NCBI RefSeq assembly: GCF_000346465.2
Contig: NC_034009.1
Coordinates: 37,936,844-38,000,843, forward strand
Source: Prunus persica
Lineage: Eukaryota > Streptophyta > Magnoliopsida > Rosales > Rosaceae
Direction: 5' to 3'
DNA: 64,000 nt
The notes beneath the pieces were generated by a model. It searched no databases. It worked only from the letters and a program-made list of their open reading frames with translations, and was not told where the DNA came from. Below, piece after piece: positions 53,557 to 64,000 of this stretch. How positions within the stretch are numbered: the first letter of the stretch is position 1; each line of letters starts with the position of its first letter. A program made the position numbers and the translations under genes.

Positions 53557-56500
53557 ATGGAGCAGAGCGAAACGGTCTCCCAAATCGCACCGAAGAAATT
53601 GGCGAGGCAATTGGATTTCACGACGGTGTGTCGAGCGTCGGCGAACGCAGCGTTGCCGGAGGTGCAGCTACAGCTACAGCTACAGCTACAGCTACAGTCA
53701 CCGTCACAGGCGCAGCTGTCGCAAAACTCACCGGCAAAATCGCACGTGCATTTGCAGTTACAGTCGCCACCGCCGCCGCCGGTAGCGCAGCCACCGAAAC
53801 AGCTAACGCCGCCACCGGCGATTCCACAGTTTCTGGCTCGGCCGAGTCCCGCGCCGGCGGCGAACTCTCGGATTCAGCACCCGGTGCACAAGCTTTCGAT
53901 CTCGACATCGCAAGCGAGGTAATTTTTATGCAATTTCAGTTGAACTTTTGAACTAAGCTTTATGTCGTTGTTGTTGTGGTAGGAAAATTGTACTAAATAG
54001 GTATGGTGTGTTTGAATGGCAAATGTGGTTGCTTAGGGAGTGTGTATTTTACATTTATGAGCCAATATGCTAATTTTCAGATATACTGGTATTATTCATG
54101 CACATTAATAACTTAACCGAAAAAAGGAGTGAAAATCAACTATCTTAATCATAGAGAAGTGACAGCAATGCTTTTGACATTTTATTTGATGTTCTTATTA
54201 GGCCTGTATGATTTAATGCCCAAGCTTGTCTATCTTTTTCTAATAAGCATATGTTCAAGCCGGCACGGATTTTGTATCAATAATGTCCGGCATTTGTGTT
54301 GATAATCTTTGATAACACGTCGATATATTTTGCTATTGACATGTTTTCTATTGTGTTATCAACACCATATTGACAGTCCAGACGTCCTGCAGAGAGAAGA
54401 ACTGTGTTTAACCCCTAGATTATGATATCTGTTGTATTATGTTCTTCTTGACCTTTGTATGCATGTGTTTCTCCTCAGTAAACAAGAGTCTCCTATATCA
54501 CGGCAACGTGGCGATGGAAAAGATGGCACTCCTAAGAAGCAGAAGCAATGTAATTGTAAAAACTCTCGGTGCCTGAAGTTGTAAGGACATCTTTACTTCC
54601 TCCTCTTTATAAGTTTTAGCACCAGAGGGCTCCAATTTATGATTTTTTTGGGATCTTGTGAATGTGAACTTAGATACCTGACAACTCCTTGTGTATGATT
54701 TCTTGACTTAAAATGTTACAGATATTCACACTTTTCGTCCTGAACGCTTCTGCTCACCTTTGCATATCTTGTCAACGCTCTTTTGGATTAAAACCTTGAA
54801 ATTCATTGTAATTATTTAATGTTGAGTTTCTACTAGCATATTTATCCAAGTGATGGTGTCTTTTTGGTATCTTAATTTGTGTAAATATTTTAGATTATGA
54901 CTAAGTGAGTGGCACATCATGTCTTCTGTTTCTCCCACATTCTTTTTACTACCTAGAGTCAAAATTTGATCATTTTGTAGGTACTGTGAGTGCTTTGCAG
55001 CTGGAATTTATTGTGAAGGCTGCAACTGCTCGAATTGTCACAATAATGTGGACAATGAAGCTGCTAGGCAGGAGGCAGTTGGATTAATTTTAGAACGTAA
55101 TCCAAATGCTTTCAGACCAAAGATTGCTAGCAGCCCACAAGAATCTCGTGATGGTAGGGTATGTAATCTGATTCATTTAAAACTTCATCTGTGCCCTTGC
55201 ATTTACCAAATTCTTATACTTAATTCATTCTAGTATACAGAGAAGCAGGAACAAGGAGAGGTGCAAGCATAGTATATACTTAATATCTTTTAGTAGACTT
55301 ATTAGTGTTTTTGGGTTAAGCATATTGCATTTGGAAATTCAGCTCAGCGTGCATTAATAATTTCTTAAAAAAAAATTCAGGAAGATGCTGGTGAAATTCA
55401 AGCACCTGGAAAGCACAATAAAGGATGTCATTGCAGGAAATCAGGGTGCCTCAAGAAATATTGTGAGTGCTTCCAAGCCAACATTCTATGCTCTGAAAAT
55501 TGTAAATGCATGGGCTGCAAGAACTTTGAAGGAAGTGAAGAAAGAAGAGCTCTCCATCATGAAGACCACAATACCGTGGCCTACATGCAGCAGGCTAATG
55601 CAGCCATCAGTGGGGCCATTGGATCCTCTGGTTATGGGACCCCTCTGGTGTCCAGAAAAAGAAAGAGCTACGAACTCTATTTTGGCACTACAAATCAAAC
55701 AACTCATCCAATTAAACAACCTCAACAGGTACATTTTTCTTCAATTACAAAACAGGTAATTTAAACTTTCAACTGGTTTGACTATGGAATGTGCACTTGT
55801 GTGTTAGGCCTATCTTGATAAATTGTTCGTGTCAGGCTTAAAAGATTCCTGTATTGCCTTAATACTTGAATTGCCATAAACACTTTCTTTTCTAGCTCAT
55901 GGAGGCTATGATCATTATTATACAAAAAAAAAAAAATTATTGAATAGTACAATCCCTTAAAGATTAAATTTGGATTCAGTTCGTTATTTTTTCTTCCTTG
56001 AATTTTCATTCCCTCTATTTCTCAAGCTAGCAGGCATCATAGTAACTTTATTATTTAATTGACTTAAAACAGGAAAATCATCTAAGACCTCCTATTGCCT
56101 CTTCTTCTCTGTCATCTGTTCCAACTTGTCGCACTGCTAATGCAGCAGTATCAAGATCTTCAAAATCCACATACAGGTGTCTTAATTTTCTTAACATAGT
56201 TATATTGAAACTTTTTCTTTATTTTTCCTTCAAAATATAATAATCTTTGCGTTTTATGACTGAAGATCTCCATTGGCGGATATTATCCAATCAAAGAACA
56301 TAAAGGATTTGTGTTCACGTCTGGTTGTAGTTTCAGGAGCTGCTGCAGAGGCACTTGCAGGTTTTGGTTATATACAGAAGTCAATTAAATTTCTCTTTTC
56401 TCTTCCCGATATGTTTGCACCTTATTTCACTGTTAAGTTTTTAGCTCTCTCTTTTTCTTTATTTAAGGCATTTTAAGGGACACTATAAGCTAGAACCCCA

Positions 56501-58296
56501 CAGGCTTCGGAAGTATGTGGATTTACAATTGGGTCGTTGCCAAGTGACAAATTTTTAGCTAATTTAGTTGACTGAAATGGCTATATTTTATTTAAGGCAT
56601 GTAACTCTATTTTGTTTATTTTCAACTAGAACTGCCTTACTTTAGTTTTTAAAGGAAAATAACAATACGCTGCTTTTAAAGTGTCTAGCAAGTAACTCAT
56701 GGTCATTGACCCAAATCAAGTATATTCTGTTCTCTTGTATTTTCATTGTGCCATTTCCCCTTGGACTTCCATTTCCTTCAGATTAATTAATAGATTTCTG
56801 ATTTCATTTTGATTTCCCTGTGGAGTTAAACTTACCATTTAGCTGGTACCCAAAGCAATATGTATAAGCATTTGAACGATCTCTTTTTTCACTGATCTTA
56901 GCATGTTAATAATTCCCACTTCAGTTGCTAGAGTGGCAGTTATATATTTTTGTCTTTTAAATATGTGATTCGGTTTTGAATTCGCTAATTTAACATGTAC
57001 AGGAAATAGGCGCAGAGAGACAATTGATGAGTCTAGTACCAATTTATCCACTCAAGAGGGGAAAGAATGTAAAAAGGAACATGATGTTCAAAATTCCGTG
57101 CATGATGACCATTTAGGAGTGAACGAAGCAGATAGAGATGAGAGCAGCTATTCTGGATTAAATGGAGGTGATGTGCAAAATAGCAGGCCAATGTCCCCCG
57201 GAACACTTGCCCTGATGTGTGATGAACAAGATAAGATGTTTATGGCAGCTGGATTGCCAAATGGTGTGGGAAGCAGTAGTCCAAGCATGACTCAGAAGTC
57301 AACTCAGGAAATAGGATGCACAGAGGTTTATGCGGAACAGGAAAGGCTTGTACTGATCGGGTTCAGGGATTTCCTTAACCATCTTATTACTCGAGGGAGC
57401 ATAAAAGGTGAGCTTCTTCAAGTTCCGGTTCTAATCTCATAATTGTCAAAAACTAATGTTTGAGAAAAGAGGGGGGGCGGGGGTTGTTTGTTTGGTGGTT
57501 CTTGATTACAAAAGCTTCGTCCTAAGCAAAATGTCCGTCTGCATTGTGAATATTGTTGAGAATTTGATTCCAGTCCACATAACAAAATTTTCCATATGAG
57601 AACACCCAGTAAGGGGGAACAGTTGGCAGTTTGATTAAACTTTTGTATGAAAACATGGAAAGCATTGTGATAACTTGGATGATCTTCTGTTGCTATAATA
57701 AGTGGACTGTAGTTCTCAAATGAATCTTTATTTTTAGTCATGATATGAAAGGGATTCTGTTATTTTGAATTCCCCACATCCACATCAAATCCAGTAATCG
57801 AATTTTCCCATAATGTCTGTTTCTGTTTCTTCTTTTCTTTGTAAGATTTCTGCACAGCTAAGCCCCATAATTTTCAGTTTGAAAAACTTATTGTGACCCG
57901 TCTTTCTAGCTCTATCAAAAATTTAGATATGGTGATAGGGAATCCTGGGGACTGAAAAAAGCTATTTTGCTACTTTTATTGATTTTCTGTGCAATTCATC
58001 CATCCAGTTAGCCTAACAAGGAAGAGTCCTTTGTCTTTCGCTTTGCAGAAACAATGTGTTCTCCCCAAGCCAAAAGAGAGAGGGTAAGCCAAAAAGAACC
58101 TGTTCAGGGTGGAACTGCAAAACCTAGCCCTGAACCCAGGTGCCAGAAAGAGGCATACAGCAACGGCATTGCAAAATCTCCGGTTTCAGCAAATGGTAAA
58201 ATGCTTCATCCGGTAACGACGCTTCATCCGGTAGCAACGGTCACTTCTGGTGACAATGATCTGTCTCTAAAGGTCGGATTGCCCATTGAAAAATAG
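53557..58296 (+). CDS. Tesmin/TSO1-like CXC domain protein (TCX5/6 type)
   Basis: DNA-binding protein of the LIN54/TSO1 class, a nuclear DREAM-complex type regulator of cell-cycle and chromatin genes. Eight exons (53557-53918, 54479-54580, 54981-55158, 55381-55728, 56073-56176, 56266-56360, 57003-57407, 58049-58296) sum to 613 aa. The N-terminus is Gln/Pro-rich, with a Gln-Leu repeat coded by a CAGCTA hexamer run. Two CRC/CXC domains follow: [26 protein letters not shown], and [26 protein letters not shown], joined by a linker with [10 protein letters not shown]. The second is followed by [16 protein letters not shown], then SRKRKSYE, a probable nuclear signal. The C-terminal half is Ser-rich with [14 protein letters not shown], a conserved TCX block. 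Cysteines of both CXC domains look complete. Paralogue number is a guess. Confidence 0.93.
53665..53694 (+). repeat. (CAGCTA)5 hexanucleotide coding repeat
   Basis: Five perfect units inside exon 1 of the TCX gene, coding alternating Gln and Leu. Length change here adds or removes residues in pairs without breaking the frame. Confidence 0.9.
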
Positions 58297-59844
58297 TACC
58301 GGGAAATAAAATCAAATATTGAGAGAGTTGTAACTTAGGATAGAAGTAGTTAAAATGCTTACCACCATGCCTCTTTTGAGGCATCTTGGTATGATTTACT
58401 GCCACATCAGTTGATCTTAGATCTTGCACTAAGAAACATCATTGAGAGAAACTAATAAGAGCTAGACCCTTTTTCTCCTAGCATAAATTAATTCTCGAAA
58501 TAATTTTTCTTTTGAATTTTCTTATGCATTATGTGCTGCCTAAGATAAAGTGAATATTTATGTTTTCCAGTTAATTTAAAATTTGCTTAATTTATAGTGT
58601 TCTGTTGTAACGTGTCCATGAAGGCACATTTCCAAAAAGTCCATGAAGGCACATTTCCAAAAAGTCCATGAAAGCGTACTTCGAAAAAGCCAAGCCAATC
58701 CCATGCCAAGAGCACAAGCTTACAATACAAGATGGTATTGGTGGAGCTTCCATGCATCTTCCTTCATTGGTCTTTTCATTTCTGATCGATATCTGAATGT
58801 GGCTTCCTACTACTTTCGTTTTTTTGGTTGAGTTTGATTCAAACAAATTTGTTTCCATGATGATTGAACAACACAATGAGACAAACACCTGAACCCAATC
58901 CTTAAAGATGACCCCCTGAATAGAATACCAAAAGTTTTCTGTTTGGTTGCTCGGAAATTTCAGCAAAAGGATGTAATATGTGCTTCACCAGTTATTCCTT
59001 GAACATGACGAGGTGTTAAGAAAATCTCATTTCTACTTTGTTTTATGGTATAAAATTGCAATTTATAGCTTAAACTTTAGTATTCTAATCTCGGTTTCAT
59101 TAATCGCTTTGATTTTATGTTTTAAGTCTCAGCCAAAGATTAAAAAGTTAAAGCCTATAATCAAAGCTCCTAATGGTCATTGTATACCTTAAACAATCAA
59201 CTATATCCATAAATAAATGAGATCAAAATTGAATAAAATTAAGTAAAAATGTGGTGTTCACCGCGTTCTCTAAATGGTCACCCGTTCGAATCCCAGGAAA
59301 AGTGCCCCCTCCCCAATCGCTGTAATTCGAAAGAAAAAAATGTTTTCGACCAACCAAAAAAAAAATAAAAAAGGGTAGTAGCTTTCAGTCTTATCCAACA
59401 AAATCATTATCCAATAAAATATTTCCCAAGCCTAAATCTTAAACGAAAATTAATGTGAGGCTAACTCATGCACAAGTTTATCCAAAATTAAACAACAACA
59501 AAATATATTTTTACGCAAGCAACCTCTCCAACCTCATCTCTGCTCATATTTTCTCAGGCGCCAAACAGGTGGTAAAGAAAAAGCTCAACCCACCCTGTGC
59601 CAATATGATCAAACCATCGCCACCCAAAAAGGCCCTCATAATTTGTATTTATTACTTTATCGTGCCATTGTATGGAAAACACATCATCATGCATCGCTCT
59701 CTCCTTAATGCTCACCAACAACCACTAAGCTTCACTCTCTCATCCCGCAACTCCAATTCGCCAAGCACCGTACACTCACACGTGGCACAAACTATGGCGC
59801 ACACTTGTCCACGATCGCTACCTACCTCTGCGGAAAAACTGTCC
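58297..59844. other. TCX 3' UTR and hydrolase promoter side
   Basis: AT-rich. It contains a 25-bp tandem repeat (58614-58688) and a tRNA-B-box-like patch near 59280 (GTTCGAATCCCAGG). No gene supported. Confidence 0.5.
58614..58688. repeat. 25-bp tandem repeat, 3 units
   Basis: Units at 58614, 58639 and 58664. The first two are identical (GTCCATGAAGGCACATTTCC plus A5); the third has four changes. Lies in the 3' flank of the TCX gene. Confidence 0.9.
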
Positions 59845-59852
59845 TATAAATA
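59845..59852 (+). promoter_or_regulatory. TATA box of the hydrolase gene
   Basis: TATAAATA about 57 bases before the chosen ATG. It predicts transcription start near 59875-59885, which rules out starts further upstream in the same open frame. Confidence 0.65.
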
Positions 59853-59901
59853 CCGGTCGTCGTCCCAGACCAGAAGCGTATCCGATTCCACTGAGACTGC
59901 A

Positions 59902-62900
59902 ATGAGCCCAGCAATGGAGGAAGCTCTCGACGACGCCCAGAAGCTTCGGGATGAGTTCCTGAAAGTCCTGCGTAGCAGACGATCGGGCGAAGGTGAGTGA
60001 ATTTTGAAACTTTCTGAAACTTTCTTGCTTTTCCTGTTTGGTTACTGAGAAAGTTTGGGAGAACAGAGGAAAAGGTTGAATTGCTTTCTTTCAGTATAGT
60101 TCATTGGTGCTGTTCACCACCCTTGTTACAGTGTAGAATCACCATTTCGTTCTAAGGCTGCCAAGTGTTATGTAAATTATCCATAGTTTTTTTTTTTTTT
60201 TTTTTTTTTGGTGGACTGTAAATTAACCATAGTTAAGCTATTAGAGATTATTTAATTATAATTAATTATGTCTTAGTGAGGAGAGAGAGAGAGTAATTTA
60301 ACATTTAAAAAAAAAAAAAAAACAAGTTTCTGCAGTAACCAAAATTACCCTACCGTACTCTTCCCCTTCCACCGTTCCACAAAGCGGGAAGCCATGGCCG
60401 CTACGTTGTTATCCGTGAGTAACACAATCACTGATGCGTACCAAAATACTCCATTACAAAAAAGTTATGTGGTTGGTTTCTATAATAAGGTCTTTGCTTT
60501 TGTCTGTCTCCTCATTATGAGTAATTATTAATTTTTAAAAGCTACCCATTATGTGGTTGATTTATATAAGACATGACAGCATGGTGCTGCACCATAACCA
60601 TTGGTGGTGAGCAAAAAATGAACTCTTTTGTTTATGCATACTTGACTTGACTGTGTGGGTGACGATGGACGGATGTTTGAATTCTTTCAGTTCCGTTATC
60701 GGTTGAACCGGCAAAACCAGTGTCTCATCCATTGTTTCAGGAAGCTTCTCCGCCAACTTTCAGTGAGGTTTAAATCTGACTACAATGTTGTACATGTTTA
60801 TGTGTTGGAAGTTGGAACTTGAAAGTTGTGATTGTGTTGTTGGTTATTATATTTACCAGGCAATGAACGCTTGTCCCAAGGCCAACATCCCCAATTTTAA
60901 GGATAAGCTACACGAGGAAAACCTTTACTTAATTACTGAGGTAATTGGAGCTTTGAGCAACATGTATATGGAGTTTGATATGGGCATAATATTCTTAATA
61001 TGGTCAATGATAGGAAGGAGAGCAAGGGCGGTTACCCGTGTGGATTTTAAGCATGAAGGAAAACAATACCCAGAAAAGGCCTGCTGTTGTTTTTCTGCAC
61101 AGTACAAACAAAAACAAAGAGTGGTTAAGACCATTGCTTGAGGTACCTAATCCCCAATATTCAGTCTTTTACGACTACAATTTGTTAGAATGAGGAATTT
61201 TCATTATTTGCTTTGTTTTTCGGGTTCTGTTTCAGGCATATGCTTCAAGGGAATATGTAGCAATTGCCATTGATTCTCGCTACCATGGTGAACGTGCCAG
61301 CAATATATCCACTTACCGAGATGTGTGTATAATTACACCTTTACTTTGCTTCAATTATGCAATTTTGGTCATGTCAAAGAAATAAGTATACAATTTTGGC
61401 CTATGGGTTGCTAAAAGCATGATCTAGATGCTATTTGATTGCACGTGATGTCACAGAAGCGAGGGCAAAAGTACTGTGACAAAATAATGCATCAGACAAG
61501 TACTTATTTTGAGAGTGTGAGTTAGGGTATTGGTGCTGAGTTTCACATGGTTTTCTCAGGACAATGTGGACCAATCAAAGATTGAGTCTGGCTTCCTGAT
61601 TTTATTTAAGTTAGTAAACACTCTTAAGCTATATGAACTTTATCCCTGATCAGGGGATCTAATTCACATGCAGGCTCTCATATCATCGTGGAAAAAGGGT
61701 GATACAATGCCATTCTTATTTGATACGGTAACTTTACTTATCTTGTTGTAAAATACGAGAATTGATAACTTGAAATTTAGTTAGTGAGATCAGTGGGTTT
61801 TGTTTATCTGATGATTTTGTTTCATAACAACATAAATTCCATTATCGCAGACCTGGGACTTGATAAAATTGGCAGATTATCTAACACAGAGGGAGGATGT
61901 AGACCCTACTAGGATAGGAATCACTGGTGAATCACTTGGAGGTTTGTGAGACAAAACTTTACAAGAAGGGAACTTGAATATATATTAGCTTTCCTGCTGA
62001 GCTCATCTTGTTATTTTGTTATGCAGGTATGCATGCATGGTTTGCTGCTGCTGCTGATACCCGCTATGCAGTAGTGGTCCCTATTATTGGTGTTCAGGTG
62101 GTTTGTCTAATTTCATTAATTATAATTTTACCCAGTGTGATTGTAATTAACATCCTAGACAACTATGATTGCAGGGGTTTCGATGGGCCATAGACAATGA
62201 TAAGTGGCAGGCTCGAGTTGACAGTATAAAACCTGTCTTTGAGGGTAAGATAAGTAGAAAAGTGAATTACATATTAGAACAAGGTGCTTTTGGTTTCACT
62301 CCAATGACTAGTTTCGCTCTTAGTTCCTTTCCAATAGTAGCTTTTTTTTCCACTCCATTTTGTTAATGTTCACTCTGCATATGATTATAGAGTAGTGGAT
62401 TCAAAAGTCCTTTATATATGTATACATATGTCTGTTATTGGAAATAAAACAATGAAATTGTCTTTTGTTCTGTTCATTTGAACCAAGACCTTCTCTTAGT
62501 GCTACTTCTGTTTTGGAGACAGTGTTGTTGTTTTTAATTCTCTGATTCTTTCATTTTCTTGGCTGTACTGCAGCAGCACGAATTGATCTCGGGAAGACTT
62601 CGATTGACAAAGAAGTTGTGGAGAAGGTTAACATACTTGACTCTTCAGATATTTGTCTGGATAGTCTGATTTATACTTTTAGTATGATTATGTCCAAACT
62701 AGAAGGGTAATTAATTGTAAATATGAAGGGATGGCATCTTTATAATGTTACTTATCTGACCAGGTCTGGGATAGGATTGCTCCTGGTCTAGCCTCCAAGT
62801 TTGATTCTCCTTACACAATTCCTGCTATTGCACCACGCCCTCTGTTGATTGTGAATGGTAAAAATAAAATCCTTTTCTACGCTTCAACTACCAATAATGC

Positions 62901-63539
62901 GCATATAGCATGCATGTGTGTGTCTATACATACCACTTATTTCCATATTGGCATGTCCAAATTCTAACACGGAGAACTATTATATTCTTAAATCTAGAGG
63001 CAATACATGACCCCTGAAACTTTCTTCTTTTTCTTCAATTGAATCATCGTGAAGATTGCAATTTTGTTGGTTGTTAGTGATCACGTAACGTGTTTAATTG
63101 GAGTATTGTACAAATTTTTCGAAAAATAATAGGTGAGGAAGATCCTCGATGTCCACTTGCTGGTCTGGAAATCCCCAAGTCAAGAGCATGCAAGGCTTAT
63201 GAAGATGCGCAGAGTATACATAACTTCAAGGTATTGGCCTAGCACCATGATAAAATTGCATTTAATGTCTCTGGTTCAGCAGGCTGAATTCTTCTATTTA
63301 AACAAGTAATCTATCCATCGGGGAACCCATGAATGTGGAAAGTATGATCACTATTATATCTTCTCTCGTACTTGTTTCTTTGGCATGTCTGGCATTTTTC
63401 CTTCTGGAGATTAAATCGATTTTATGTTTTAAATTGCCTTAAAATCCAGTTGATAGCAGAGCCGGGCATCGGCCACCAAATGACTGCGTTTATGGTAAAA
63501 GAAGCCAGCTACTGGTTTGACCAATTTCTCATGCCGTGA
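59902..63539 (+). CDS. Alpha/beta-hydrolase fold protein (dienelactone-hydrolase/prolyl-oligopeptidase-like), substrate unknown
   Basis: Thirteen exons (59902-59992, 60691-60767, 60860-60940, 61014-61142, 61236-61322, 61674-61727, 61851-61941, 62027-62097, 62175-62244, 62574-62626, 62764-62857, 63133-63230, 63450-63539) sum to 361 aa. The start ATG follows the TATA box at 59845 by 57 bases. After an N-terminal helix (MSPAMEEALDDAQKLRDEFL) comes RPAVVFLHSTNKNKEWLRPL, YVAIAIDSRYHGERA (oxyanion-side motif), the nucleophile elbow GITGESLGGMHAWFAAAADT, and APRPLLIVNGEEDPRCPL with the acid Asp. The His is in GIGHQMT near the end. So a complete Ser-Asp-His triad is visible. Exon 10 has a tandem CAGCAG acceptor, giving a possible one-Ala splice variant. 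No signal peptide, so cytosolic by default. Plant relatives are annotated only as alpha/beta-hydrolase superfamily proteins, so I assign no substrate. Confidence 0.9.
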
Positions 63540-64000
63540 CACGACGGTTGCGACTATTCTGTTGATTCTCGAGCGATCAAATTTCCCAGTGTTTACGTGT
63601 ATTTTAGAACCCGTGAGCAATAGTAAGAGTTGTAAAGTTATGTGTCGCTCATTGCATCTGAAAATGTAAGAGTTGTTTCTATGTACTCGCTTATGTATGT
63701 ATTGATTGGTACTAAATAAATCAACAGAAAAATCCAAGAGTTGTATATGAATGGGCTTGCCCAATGAGGAGCTATGGTTGTACGTATTATTACAACAGCT
63801 TTCTAAAAGAAATGTGCTTGTGTCTACACAATTAATCATGATGTATAAATATCCCCAAATAACATGTGTCAAGGTTTACATTATGTGCAAATTCATGCAT
63901 AAAAGACAAGACGTCCCACACAAAGCTAGCACAAAAACCCCCTCCTAAAACTGAAGACAGAAACTACAGCACACCAGTTCAGCCTTTCTTGGGCATGGCG
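63540..64000. other. Hydrolase 3' flank
   Basis: AT-rich, probably 3' UTR to about 63750. A polyadenylation-like AATAAA lies near 63714. Sequence near 63950-64000 could be the end of another minus-strand gene, but too little is present to call it. Confidence 0.4.

Noticed and set aside
53451..53951. A 166-codon open frame overlapping TCX exon 1, Ala/Thr-rich
   Set aside because: It is the +2 reading of the CAGCTA and GC-rich exon; the TCX frame has the splice donors, family motifs and exon sum.
58614..58688. CRISPR-like array
   Set aside because: Direct tandem units without spacers in a plant nuclear genome; simple tandem duplication.
59278..59300. tRNA gene suggested by CGTTCGAATCCCAGG
   Set aside because: Only the B-box context is present; no cloverleaf forms with the preceding 50 bases.

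Overview
The window is plant nuclear DNA, almost certainly from a eudicot. The evidence is split genes with GT-AG introns, AT-rich introns and spacers, CT-rich leaders, plant-only families (VTE1, EMF1, IRX9H, bark-storage-type proteins) and small DNA transposons in introns. The paired storage-type phosphorylases and the general style suggest a woody rosid, possibly Rosaceae, but that is a guess. One run of exactly 100 N (36782-36881) marks an assembly gap.

Layout, left to right. 526-4542 (-) casein kinase 1-like kinase. 5716-7656 (-) glyoxal/galactose-oxidase-like protein with an eroded copper-radical site. 8171-9816 (-) and 10444-13719 (-) two tandem bark-storage/MTA-SAH-nucleosidase-like genes; the second has one intron swollen by three transposable elements. 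15214-19039 (-) tocopherol cyclase VTE1. 19641-19997 (-) a possible small membrane protein. 21587-23766 (-) GT43 xylan glycosyltransferase (IRX9H type). 25605-31525 (+) EMC1. 32278-33291 (+) intronless ARM-repeat-like gene with one in-frame TGA. 34066-36442 (+) L-gulonolactone oxidase-like. 39282-44748 (-) EMF1. About 46.0-53.3 kb is a gene-poor stretch. 53557-58296 (+) CXC/TSO1-like TCX protein. 59902-63539 (+) alpha/beta hydrolase.

I rebuilt exons by hand for most genes. The predicted exon sums are multiples of three for GLOX-like (575 aa), both storage-type genes (353 and 357 aa), IRX9H (437 aa), EMC1 (988 aa), GULLO-like (594 aa), EMF1 (1283 aa), TCX (613 aa) and the hydrolase (361 aa), so these are intact. 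These are ordinary plant genes in no evident cluster: kinase signalling, chromatin and cell-cycle control (EMF1, TCX), wall synthesis (IRX9H, GLOX-like), plastid antioxidant (VTE1), ER protein insertion (EMC1) and redox metabolism (GULLO).

I found no clear undescribed system. The strongest leads are: a secreted GLOX-like protein in which three of the five copper-radical residues look replaced while the frame stays open; a single nonsense codon splitting the ARM gene; loss of a catalytic-type Asp in only one of the tandem phosphorylase-like genes; a PIF/Harbinger-like MITE pair with matching target duplications; a long-TIR element carrying a GRF-zinc-finger-like remnant; a SINE family; and three uORFs ahead of the TCX gene.
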